NCBI GenBank assembly: GCA_003248935.1
Contig: QFQF01000010.1
Location: 60,584-124,583, forward strand
Direction of reading: 5' to 3'
Length of the DNA: 64,000 nt
From: Sphingobium sp.
GTDB lineage: Bacteria > Pseudomonadota > Alphaproteobacteria > Sphingomonadales > Sphingomonadaceae
Both the position numbers and the translations under genes were made by a program. A model generated the notes under the pieces. The model saw nothing but the letters and a program-made list of their open reading frames with translations, was not told the origin of the DNA and made no database searches. This document shows positions 50,964 to 59,096 of the stretch, piece after piece. Positions within the stretch are counted from its first letter, which is position 1. Each line of letters opens with the position of its first letter.

Positions 50964-52961
50964 ATGGAAGGCGTCTCCATCTTCGGCGAAGAGGACGTAC
51001 CGGCCTGGCGTGAGAGCCTGCGCCGGGCCTTGCCGTTCCTGCTCGGCATCCCGCTGGTCTGCGCGTTGCTGGGCCTGCTGTATCTCGCCAGCACCGCTTC
51101 GGGGGAGCGCGAACATGCGCTGGACGAACAGCGGCACAGCTATGAGGTGATCACCCTCGCCCGCCGCCTCGACGGGTCGATGTCGAAAGCGGAAACGAGC
51201 CTCGCCCGCTACGTGATCAGCCTGGAGCCCGACGCCGGGCGCCTGTTCCAGTCGCAATGGCGCGGCGCGGGCGCGGAACTCGACGCGCTGGTCTTTTCGG
51301 CCCGCAAGGATCCCGAGCAGCGCAGGCTGACCCGCCAGTTGAAGGACGCCTATGCCGACCGCGGCAAGACGCTGAGCGAGATCGGCCTGCGCACCACCTA
51401 TGATCAGAAGATGGGCGCCCTCGCCCAGTTCTATGCGGCGGGCAAGGCGGAGAACCTGACCCGCATCAACGACCTGTTGCGGATGATCATCGCGACGGAA
51501 GAACAACGCCTGCGTGAACGCAGCCTCGCCGTCAGCGAGACCGCGAACCTGACCGAGAAGCTGGCCGATACCTACCGGCTGGTGGGCCTTGTCCTGCTGG
51601 TCGGGGCGCTGTTCGCGGCCTGGGCGGCCAACGCCGCCGCCAATGACCGGCGCTTCGCCCGGCGCCTCGCCGACACCGAGGCGCAGCGCGCATCGGCACT
51701 GGAAGCGGCCGTTGCCTCACGCACCGTCGAACTGCGCGAGGCGAACAGCCAGTTGCACCGCGAGGCGATCGAGCGTGCGGCGGCGGAAGAAAGCTTGCGC
51801 CAGATGCAGAAGATGGAAGCCGTCGGCCAGCTGACCGGCGGCATTGCCCATGATTTCAATAATATGCTGGCGGTCGTGGTCGGCGGCCTTGAACTCGCGC
51901 GCCGCAAGTTGCGCGAGGAGCCCGCCAATGCCGAACGCCATCTGGACAACGCGATGGAGGGCGCGAACCGGGCATCGGCCCTCACCCGCCGCCTGCTCGC
52001 CTTTGCCCGGTCTGAACCCCTGCTGCCGTCGGCACTGGAGGCGGACAGGCTGATCACCGGCATGGTCGACCTGATCGACCGGACGATCGGCGACCAGATC
52101 CGGGTCGAACTGCACAAGGATGCTGGCGGCTGGTCGATCTTCGTCGACCGGCACCAGATGGAAAACGCCATCCTCAACCTGTGCGTCAACGCCCGCGACG
52201 CGATGCAGGGGCGCGGCGTCCTCACCATCTCGACCAGCCGCGCCACGCTGGCCGAAGGCGAGATCAGCGAATGCCCGGCGGGCGACTATGTGATGCTGTC
52301 GGTCGCCGACACCGGTTGCGGCATGGCGCCGGAAGTCCTGGCGCGCGTGTTCGAGCCGTTCTTCACCACCAAGCCGGTCGGCAAGGGCACCGGCCTTGGC
52401 CTGTCGCAGATATTCGGCTTCGTCCGTCAGTGTCAGGGCGAGATCAGGATATTGTCGCAGACGGGACAGGGCACGCAGGTGCAACTGTTCCTGCCCCGCC
52501 GCATCGTGGAGGGCGAAGGCAGCGCGCCGGTCACCCTCGCTCCGGCGGAGGCCGAGCGGGCGGACCAGCCGCCCACGCGCATCCTGGTGGTGGAGGACGA
52601 CCCGCGCGTGCTGGCCCAGACCATCGACGCGCTCGCCGAACTCGGCCACCTGCCGATCGCCTGCGACAGGCCTGCGAACGCAGCGTCGATGCTCTCCAAG
52701 CACAAGGATATCGGCCTTGTCATCACCGACGTGCTGATGCCCGAGATGACGGGGCCGGAAATGGTCCGGCAACTGCCAGACGAATTCCATGCAGTGCCGA
52801 TCCTGTTCGTCACGGGCTATGCCGGGGACGTGGAGGACAGCGCGATGTTCAAGGGGCATCCGGTGCTGCGCAAGCCCTTCACGCTCGGCGGACTGTCCGC
52901 CGCGATCAATCAGGCGATCAACGGATCGCCCCGCTCGCAAGCAGCCGCGGCAGCAGAGTGA
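50964..52961 (+). CDS. Hybrid sensor histidine kinase with C-terminal receiver domain
   Basis: A 665-residue kinase. Two membrane helices (about 25-43 and 198-218) bracket a periplasmic helical sensor of roughly 150 residues (CHASE3-like impression). A coiled coil precedes the phosphoacceptor motif GGIAHDFNNMLAVV (His near 296), which belongs to the HisKA type with AHDFNN. The ATPase domain has NLCVNARDAM, DTGCGM and GTGLGLS. The receiver domain has its Asp in VITDVLMPEM (near 588). No separate regulator or output domain is adjacent, so it may work with an Hpt protein. Its 3' end overlaps the convergent gene by 44 bases. Confidence 0.94.
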   Translation: MEGVSIFGEEDVPAWRESLRRALPFLLGIPLVCALLGLLYLASTASGEREHALDEQRHSYEVITLARRLDGSMSKAETSLARYVISLEPDAGRLFQSQWRGAGAELDALVFSARKDPEQRRLTRQLKDAYADRGKTLSEIGLRTTYDQKMGALAQFYAAGKAENLTRINDLLRMIIATEEQRLRERSLAVSETANLTEKLADTYRLVGLVLLVGALFAAWAANAAANDRRFARRLADTEAQRASALEAAVASRTVELREANSQLHREAIERAAAEESLRQMQKMEAVGQLTGGIAHDFNNMLAVVVGGLELARRKLREEPANAERHLDNAMEGANRASALTRRLLAFARSEPLLPSALEADRLITGMVDLIDRTIGDQIRVELHKDAGGWSIFVDRHQMENAILNLCVNARDAMQGRGVLTISTSRATLAEGEISECPAGDYVMLSVADTGCGMAPEVLARVFEPFFTTKPVGKGTGLGLSQIFGFVRQCQGEIRILSQTGQGTQVQLFLPRRIVEGEGSAPVTLAPAEAERADQPPTRILVVEDDPRVLAQTIDALAELGHLPIACDRPANAASMLSKHKDIGLVITDVLMPEMTGPEMVRQLPDEFHAVPILFVTGYAGDVEDSAMFKGHPVLRKPFTLGGLSAAINQAINGSPRSQAAAAAE

Positions 52962-53838
52962 GTGCGCCCAGCAGCGGCCAGCGCCGCTGCCATGGCCTGA
53001 TGACGATCTTCGTCCCCGCGTGCCGGTTGATCTTCCACGCGAGATAGTCGATCCCGCCCGCGAAGGTGAAGCTCGCCTTGGCAAGGCGCAGAAGCACCGT
53101 GCGCTTCCCCCGTCGCTGCATCGCTCGCCAACCGGCCCTGGCCGCTTCCCGCGCCTCCGCCGTATCGGGAAGCGGCGATACCCCTGTCGCCTCCAGTGCC
53201 GCCGCGCCGACCCGTGCATAGCGGTCGGGATCGGCATCGACGATGCTGCCCGGCCGCGCAGCGCGCTCGGCCCGCAGTTCCGCGCCATAGGTGAGCGCGA
53301 AGCCGGCGCGCCACACCGCCAGCGGATCGGCCCCGGCTTCCCGCGCCTCCATGGTCGGCAGGGTCAGCGCCACCAGCGTCGGTGCCGCCTGCGCGACGGC
53401 GGCGACGGCCTTGTCCCCCGCTGCGTCATCCGCCGCCCACACCAGCCGCGCGGGCTGGGCGAACCGTGCCCAGACCGAGGGGTCGGGTGCCCCCACACCG
53501 CACAGCCGCGCGAAATCCGCCTCGCTCAGCACAGCATATTTGCTGATCAGTCCGTCATGCTCGAACGGGAAGACATTGGGTGGGATCAACCGATTGGCGG
53601 CCGCGAGCCAGCCCTTGCCATAGGCGGCGCGATAGTCGGACACGATCAGGTAGAAGTCGAGCATCAGCCCGTCGAGGTTCTTCTCCCGCAGACAGGAACC
53701 ATAGAACAGTACGGCGCGCGCCGCGCCGGGATAGCGTGCGGCAAGCGCAGCCGCCATCGCCACGGCACGCGGATCGGCGGCTTCCGCGAGTTCGGCGGCA
53801 ACCATGATTTCCAGAGGCGACGGGTCGGCGGATGACAT
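52918..53838 (-). CDS. Conserved protein of unknown function in the sphingolipid locus
   Basis: A 306-residue protein with no signal peptide. Early on it has RAVLFYGSCLREKNLDGLMLDFYLIVSDY (about 40-70), which looks like a weak nucleotidyltransferase-type G-S ... D-x-Y core: hydrophobic strand, GS, then LDFY. The classical D-x-D pair is not clear, so catalysis is uncertain. The C-terminal part is helical with basic residues (MQRRGKRTVLLRLAKASF) and a hydrophobic end. It lies directly before the lipid kinase on the minus strand, with 57 bp between, and probably forms a unit with it. A role in head-group attachment to ceramide is inference. Confidence 0.6.
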   Translation of the reverse strand: MSSADPSPLEIMVAAELAEAADPRAVAMAAALAARYPGAARAVLFYGSCLREKNLDGLMLDFYLIVSDYRAAYGKGWLAAANRLIPPNVFPFEHDGLISKYAVLSEADFARLCGVGAPDPSVWARFAQPARLVWAADDAAGDKAVAAVAQAAPTLVALTLPTMEAREAGADPLAVWRAGFALTYGAELRAERAARPGSIVDADPDRYARVGAAALEATGVSPLPDTAEAREAARAGWRAMQRRGKRTVLLRLAKASFTFAGGIDYLAWKINRHAGTKIVIRPWQRRWPLLGALTLLPRLLASGAIR

Positions 53839-53895
53839 CGGGCTGCTTCTATCCGGTGGCCGGGCGATGGCAAGCCATCGTCCGGTCGCGCCCGA

Positions 53896-54864
53896 TCAGG
53901 CCGCGAGACGCAGGAAAGGCACCGGCGTCGTCGAGCGCAGCACGATCGGCCTGCCCTCGTTCGCCTCGAACAGTTCGCCGTCCAGAATGACGCTGGAGCC
54001 GTTGCCCTCGATCCGGATCGTATCGCCCTGCTCCAGATGGATGCCCTGCATCTTGCGCGTGCCGAACCGGCCCGAGAGGATGGCGAAGACCGCACGCAGC
54101 AGCGCCGGTCCGCTCTGGTCCACCGCCATCAGCTTCATGCTGCCGCGCGCCTCCTCGCTCGTCCGGGCGCCCAGCAGCAGCCGTTCGAGCGTGGTGACGA
54201 TCAGGACGGTGAAGCGCCCGCGCAACTGCCCGTCGCGGATCAGGGAAATCGACACCGGCCGGGTCGCAGGCGGCATGTACTTGCCGCGAATCCCGAACAG
54301 CAGCGAAAGCACGACGGCGATCGCCGTCAGCACATGGCTGAGGCTGTTGGAGAGACCCAGCGGATAGATCTTGTTACGGCAATAGAGGATGTAGTCGGCC
54401 AGCCCCGCGCCGCCCAGGAACATGCCCAGCACCGGGCGGCTGTCCGCCTGCCCGTTGGTCAGCGCGATCAGTTCACGGGCAACGACATGGCCGTCGACGC
54501 CGTTCTTGGCAATCTGGACGATCCGCTCCAGCGCCTTGATCGGGTCGCCGTGGATGCCAAGGTCGAGCGCGATCAGGTTGGTCTTGCCGTTGGGCAGCAC
54601 CGCGATCGGCGGCACCTTCCCCTTGAAATGCTCGCCCTGGTACAATTCCGTCAGCGCCGCCTGAACCGTGCCATCGCCGCCGTTGATGACGATCACGGCC
54701 GGATCGACGCGGGCGATGGTCTGCAATGCCCGGCCGATCTGGTCCACATGCTCCACTTCATAGTGGAAAATATCGGGATTGTTGGCGCAATAGGTCCGCA
54801 CGCGCGGCAGCGACTGCCGGTTGCCCGTCGACTTGGGGTTGGACAGAAGTGCGACGCTGACCAT
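53896..54864 (-). CDS. Diacylglycerol/sphingosine-kinase-type lipid kinase
   Basis: A 322-residue member of the DAGK catalytic family. The nucleotide-binding motif is VINGGDGTVQAAL (about 58-70); the product side has LPNGKTNLIALDLG and LILGARTSEEARGS. Family members phosphorylate diacylglycerol, sphingosine or ceramide. In Caulobacter a kinase of this family phosphorylates ceramide during ceramide phosphoglycerate synthesis. Location between spt and bCerS makes ceramide or sphinganine the best-guess substrate here. No membrane segment is seen except a hydrophobic loop (VLTAIAVVLSLLFGI). Confidence 0.82.
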   Translation of the reverse strand: MVSVALLSNPKSTGNRQSLPRVRTYCANNPDIFHYEVEHVDQIGRALQTIARVDPAVIVINGGDGTVQAALTELYQGEHFKGKVPPIAVLPNGKTNLIALDLGIHGDPIKALERIVQIAKNGVDGHVVARELIALTNGQADSRPVLGMFLGGAGLADYILYCRNKIYPLGLSNSLSHVLTAIAVVLSLLFGIRGKYMPPATRPVSISLIRDGQLRGRFTVLIVTTLERLLLGARTSEEARGSMKLMAVDQSGPALLRAVFAILSGRFGTRKMQGIHLEQGDTIRIEGNGSSVILDGELFEANEGRPIVLRSTTPVPFLRLAA

Positions 54865-54882
54865 CTTGCCTACCGTTTCTCC

Positions 54883-55404
54883 CTAGGCGCCGATCGGCCG
54901 AAAGCTCATGCCCTGAACATAGTTCAGGATCACCTTGATCTGGGCGGTTGATCCACCGACGGCGAAACGGGTCTTCTCAAGATCCGGCTTCCGCTTGAAC
55001 GCCAGGTCCATCAGGCTGACCTTCGGATTGCCCGAAAAGCCGCCACCGTCGCTCCGGTCGCTCTTGCCGCTGCCATTCACATCATGGCGGACATAGAGCG
55101 CGTAATTGCCGGGCTTGGGCACCGCGACGCAGACGTTCATCTCGCCTGCACGCGTGACCGGAAGCTCGATACGCTCAAGATACTGCTTCTTTTCGAGGAA
55201 TGTCCTCGGATTCGCTTCATACAGCTGCACACGCAGGATGCCCGTGCGCGCCTTGAAGCCCTCGACATGCACGAGGACGGCCGATTCGTTCCGGTCGCAC
55301 GCCGCCGCCTGCGGCCCGAGTGCCGCCGCAGCTTCGGCAGAAGTTCCCGCGGCGGCCAGAGCCAGAGGCACCGTCAGCTTCGCGAGAGCTGAAAAATTCG
55401 ACAT
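54883..55404 (-). CDS. DUF2141 secreted protein
   Basis: A 173-residue protein. A signal peptide (residues 1-27, ending AEA) is followed by a beta-rich DUF2141 domain with GILRVQLYEANPRTFLEKKQYLERIE and GNYALYVRHDVNGSGKSDR (the D-N-G-S-G-K-S-D loop may bind calcium). It is exported to the periplasm or outer membrane. CAGGAGAG precedes ATG 55404. It is divergent from the LptF-like gene, with 139 bp between. Its placement between a lipid kinase and permeases suggests a role in envelope lipids; the function is unknown. Confidence 0.82.
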   Translation of the reverse strand: MSNFSALAKLTVPLALAAAGTSAEAAAALGPQAAACDRNESAVLVHVEGFKARTGILRVQLYEANPRTFLEKKQYLERIELPVTRAGEMNVCVAVPKPGNYALYVRHDVNGSGKSDRSDGGGFSGNPKVSLMDLAFKRKPDLEKTRFAVGGSTAQIKVILNYVQGMSFRPIGA

Positions 55405-55543
55405 GACCAACACTCTCCTGGCAGCTATAGCCCGGCCGGCGGCGGTGTTGCCCACCGGCACAAGCTGCCCCTGTTCGCCCGTCAGGGTGATATGGGCAGG
55501 GTTTGCGGCCAAAACATGGTGATGGGACGACCACATATTGAAA

Positions 55544-56743
55544 ATGCTGACCGCCATAGACCGCTACATCGCCCGACTGATCGCCGTACCGCTCATCGGC
55601 ACGCTGGTGATCGCGTCGATGCTGTTCGTCCTCGACAAGATGCTGCGCCTGTTCGATTTCGTCGCGGCGGAGGGTGGACCGATCAACGTCGTGTGGCGGA
55701 TGCTGGCCAACATGATCCCCGAATATCTGTCGCTGGCGATCCCGATCGGCCTGATGCTCGGCATCCTCATGGCCTTCCGCAAGCTTGCAATGTCCTCGGA
55801 ACTCGACGTGCTGCGTGCCGTCGGCCTCTCCTACGGCCGGCTGCTGCGCGTGCCTTATATGTACGCCATCGGCCTGGCGGCGGTGAACCTCGCCATCGTC
55901 GGCTTCGTCCAGCCCTATGCCCGCTATGCCTATGAAGGGTTGCGCTTCGAGCTGCGCTCGGGCGCGCTGGGCGCATCGATCAAGGTCGGGGAATTCACCA
56001 CCCTGGGCAAGAAGATGACGATGCGTATCGAGGAAAGCCGCAATGATGGCCGCGACCTCCACGGCATCTTCGTGCGGGTCCAGGGCCAGAACGGGCAGAC
56101 GCTGGCCGTGACCGCGGCGCAGGGCACCTTCCTCGCCACCGACGATCCCGACACGATCATCTTCCGCCTGCGCAACGGTGTGCTGGTCCATAACGCGCCC
56201 AAGTTCGAGGCGCCTCGTATCCTCAGCTTTTCCAGCCACGACCTGCCGATCGACCTGCCCAAGATCGAGAATTTCCGTGGCCGTGGCGACGCGGACCGCG
56301 AACTGACGCTGCCGGAGCTGGTTCGCGTAGGGAAAGCGCCATCATCGAGCCAGACCCTGCGCAACGAGGTACGCGCGAACTTCCATTTCCGCATGGTCGA
56401 AGTGGCGATGATGCTGCTGCTGCCGCTTGCCGCGCTCGCATTCGCCGTGCCGCCCAAGCGCTCGACCTCGGCGCTGGGCGTCTTCCTCTCGGTGATCTTC
56501 ATCGTCACCTATCACAAGATCAACGAATATGGCGAAGCCGTGGGCGCGCTGGGCCGCATCCATCCGGTCATCGCCCTGTGGGTGCCGTTCCTGCTCGTCG
56601 CCGGCCTGATCCTCTGGATGTACCACGTCCTTGCCCATCGCCCCGGCGGGCAGCCCATCGGTGCGCTGGAATACGGCTTTGCGAAGATCGGCAAGTGGGT
56701 CGCCAAATGGTTCCGCTTCGGCCGCAAGCCACAGACGCGCTAG
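55544..56743 (+). CDS. lptF: LptF-family permease
   Basis: A 399-residue YjgP/YjgQ-family protein with three N-terminal helices, a periplasmic jelly-roll of about 200 residues (about 130-300) and three C-terminal helices. MLTAIDRYIARLIAVPLIGTL and LDVLRAVGLSYGRLLRVP (the coupling helix contacting LptB) are typical LptF landmarks. In LPS-making bacteria LptF/LptG with LptB move LPS out of the inner membrane. Sphingomonads carry glycosphingolipids instead, so the cargo here may be those. The start ATG 55544 is nine bases after a weak GGGACGA. Confidence 0.9.
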   Translation: MLTAIDRYIARLIAVPLIGTLVIASMLFVLDKMLRLFDFVAAEGGPINVVWRMLANMIPEYLSLAIPIGLMLGILMAFRKLAMSSELDVLRAVGLSYGRLLRVPYMYAIGLAAVNLAIVGFVQPYARYAYEGLRFELRSGALGASIKVGEFTTLGKKMTMRIEESRNDGRDLHGIFVRVQGQNGQTLAVTAAQGTFLATDDPDTIIFRLRNGVLVHNAPKFEAPRILSFSSHDLPIDLPKIENFRGRGDADRELTLPELVRVGKAPSSSQTLRNEVRANFHFRMVEVAMMLLLPLAALAFAVPPKRSTSALGVFLSVIFIVTYHKINEYGEAVGALGRIHPVIALWVPFLLVAGLILWMYHVLAHRPGGQPIGALEYGFAKIGKWVAKWFRFGRKPQTR

Positions 56744-56757
56744 GGAACGGATACGTC

Positions 56758-57855
56758 ATGCATCTTCAGTTCTTTCCGTCCCGCACCGTAGCCATCTACA
56801 TGGGCAAGTCGTTCCTTGTCCGCAGTTTCGCGGTGCTCGCCCTGCTCGTCATCGTGCTCCAGACGCTCGACCTTCTCGGCGAATCAGGCAATATCCTTGC
56901 TTACAAGGGTAACGGTCAGGCGCAGCTGTGGCACTATATTGCCCTGCGCACGCCGCAGATCATTGCCCGCTTCCTTCCCTTCGCGGTGCTGCTCGGCACG
57001 CTGATCACCCTCGCCACGCTGAACCAGAACAGCGAGGTGATCGCGATGAAGGCGGCGGGCCTGTCCGCGCACCAGATCCTCGCGCCGCTGGTGGTGGTCG
57101 CGCTGACCATTGCGGGTGTCAGCTTCGTCTTCAACGACCGGCTGGTCGCGCCGGCCACGGCCGAACTCGACGCCTGGCAGGGCGTGGACTACGGCCCGCT
57201 GCCACGCGACAGCGGCGTCAAGACCAACGCCTGGGTGCGGGACGGCAACAACCTCGTCAACGCCGCGATCATCAGCGGCCGGGGTACGTCCACGCAGCTG
57301 CGCAACATCGTCATCTTCAACCGCGTCAACAATGCGTTGACCAACATCGTGCAGGCGCCCCGCGCCCATTACGCGTCGGGCGGCGGCTGGGTACTGGAGG
57401 ATGCGCGCCGCTTCGACGTGGCGCGCGGGCGCGGCAGCGACCTTGGCACCATCACCTTCGGCAAGGACATACGCCCCGATCAGTTCACGCTGGCGAAAGT
57501 GGACGCCGACGGCCTGTCGATGAACCAGCTCCGCCTCGCCATCGGCGACCTCAAGGATGCCGGGCGGCCGACCGCCGCGCTGGAGGGGAGCCTCTGGCAC
57601 AAGCTGTCCGGGCCGCTCTCTGCCGTACTTATGCCCCTGCTGGGCTCCGTCGCGGCCTTCGGCCTCGCCCGCTCAGGCAAGCTGTTCATCCGCGCGGTGA
57701 TCGGCATGGCTTTGGGCTTCACCTATTTCGTCGCTGACAATTTCGCCCTGGCGATGGGCAATCTGGGCGCCTATCCGCCGCTCCTTGCCGCCTGGGCGCC
57801 GTTCGTCCTGTTCCTGCTGCTGGGCGAGACGGTACTCATCCGCACCGAGGAATAG
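56758..57855 (+). CDS. lptG: LptG-family permease
   Basis: A 365-residue YjgQ-family partner of LptF, starting 14 bp after it. FFPSRTVAIYMGKSFLVRSF opens it, with NQNSEVIAMKAAGLSAHQIL (coupling helix) near 100-115, a periplasmic jelly-roll (about 130-290) and closing helices. Together with LptF it would form the transmembrane half of an Lpt-type transporter. lptB, lptC, lptA and lptD are not adjacent. The pair directly precedes the ceramide-synthase-like gene. Confidence 0.9.
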   Translation: MHLQFFPSRTVAIYMGKSFLVRSFAVLALLVIVLQTLDLLGESGNILAYKGNGQAQLWHYIALRTPQIIARFLPFAVLLGTLITLATLNQNSEVIAMKAAGLSAHQILAPLVVVALTIAGVSFVFNDRLVAPATAELDAWQGVDYGPLPRDSGVKTNAWVRDGNNLVNAAIISGRGTSTQLRNIVIFNRVNNALTNIVQAPRAHYASGGGWVLEDARRFDVARGRGSDLGTITFGKDIRPDQFTLAKVDADGLSMNQLRLAIGDLKDAGRPTAALEGSLWHKLSGPLSAVLMPLLGSVAAFGLARSGKLFIRAVIGMALGFTYFVADNFALAMGNLGAYPPLLAAWAPFVLFLLLGETVLIRTEE

Positions 57856-57935
57856 GACGCCGGGCGCTGCCGCCCCTTTCCTTTCCCGGGGAAGAGAGTA
57901 GAGGCGGCCGACTGGCCAGTGGCAGAGGAGCGGAT

Positions 57936-59096
57936 ATGCCGGCAGCATCGAACGTCAGCGTCACCCCGGTTTCAGGCAAGGCGGACCTCAAGGCCTTTGT
58001 AGAGCTGCCGTGGATCATCTACGCCGACGATCCCAACTGGGTCGCGCCACTGAAGGCAGAGGCTCACGCCCTCGTCACCCCCGGCAAGAACCCGTTCTTC
58101 TCCCATGCCGAGGCCCAATATTTCCTCGCCCGGCGCGACGGCGAGATTACCGGCCGCATTTCCGCCCATATCGACCAGCTCGCACTCACCATCTCTCCTG
58201 AACAGGGCATGGGGCCCGGCACGGGCAATTTCGGCCTGTTCGATGCCAAGGACGCGGAGACCGCCGCCGCCCTGATCGCTGCGGCCGAAATGTGGTTGAA
58301 GGCCAAGGGCATGACCCGCGTCCTCGGCCCCATCTCGCTCTCCATCTGGGAGGAGCCCGGCCTGCTGATCGAAGGGCATGACCATCCGCCCACGGTGATG
58401 ATGGGCCACGACCTGCCCATCTATCAGGGCTGGATCGAGGCGGCTGGCTATACGCCCGCCAAGCAGTTGAAGACCTGGGAACTCGACATCACGAAGGAGT
58501 TTCCGCCGCTGATCCAGCGGATCGTCCAGTCGGGCGAGAAGAACCCCCGCATCGCCATCCGCAAGGTCGACAAGTCCCGGTTCGACCAGGAAGCCGCGAT
58601 CATCATGTCCATCCTCAACGAGGCATGGGGCAAGAACTGGGGATTCGTTCCGATCACCGACGAGGAGGTCACCTTCACCGGCAAGAAGCTGAAGCCCATC
58701 GTGTTCGAGGATCTGATCATGATCGCCGAACTCGATGGCGAGCCGGTCGCCTTCATGATGACGCTGCCCGACCTTAACGAGCCGCTGAAGCCGATGAAGG
58801 GATCGCTGCTGCCATTCGGCTGGGCGAAACTGCTGCTGTGGCTGAGGAAGCCGAAGGTGCGCACGATGCGCGTGCCGCTGATGGGCGTGGTGCAGAAGCT
58901 TCAGTCCTCCCGCATGGCGAGCCAGCTTGCCTTCATGATGATCGAAACCATCCGCCGCGCCTCCGTTGCCCGCTATGGCGCGACGCGGAGCGAGATCGGC
59001 TGGATCCTCGATGACAATCAGGGGATGAACGCCATTGCCGAGGCGATCGAGAGCCGCGTGAACAAGGTCTACCAGATCTACGAGAAGACGCTCTGA
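57936..59096 (+). CDS. Bacterial ceramide synthase-like acyltransferase (bCerS type)
   Basis: A 386-residue protein with a GNAT-like fold in its N-terminal half (FFSHAEAQYFLARRDGEITGRISAHID, about 50-75) and a distinctive longer C-terminal part (NEAWGKNWGFVPITDEEV and MRVPLMGVVQKLQSSRMASQLAFMMIET). The family was long annotated as GNAT or dATP pyrophosphohydrolase. In Caulobacter its member bCerS acylates the long-chain base to make ceramide. Clustering with spt, cerR, ACP and a lipid kinase supports the same role here. GAGGAG lies nine bases before ATG 57936. Confidence 0.75.
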   Translation: MPAASNVSVTPVSGKADLKAFVELPWIIYADDPNWVAPLKAEAHALVTPGKNPFFSHAEAQYFLARRDGEITGRISAHIDQLALTISPEQGMGPGTGNFGLFDAKDAETAAALIAAAEMWLKAKGMTRVLGPISLSIWEEPGLLIEGHDHPPTVMMGHDLPIYQGWIEAAGYTPAKQLKTWELDITKEFPPLIQRIVQSGEKNPRIAIRKVDKSRFDQEAAIIMSILNEAWGKNWGFVPITDEEVTFTGKKLKPIVFEDLIMIAELDGEPVAFMMTLPDLNEPLKPMKGSLLPFGWAKLLLWLRKPKVRTMRVPLMGVVQKLQSSRMASQLAFMMIETIRRASVARYGATRSEIGWILDDNQGMNAIAEAIESRVNKVYQIYEKTL

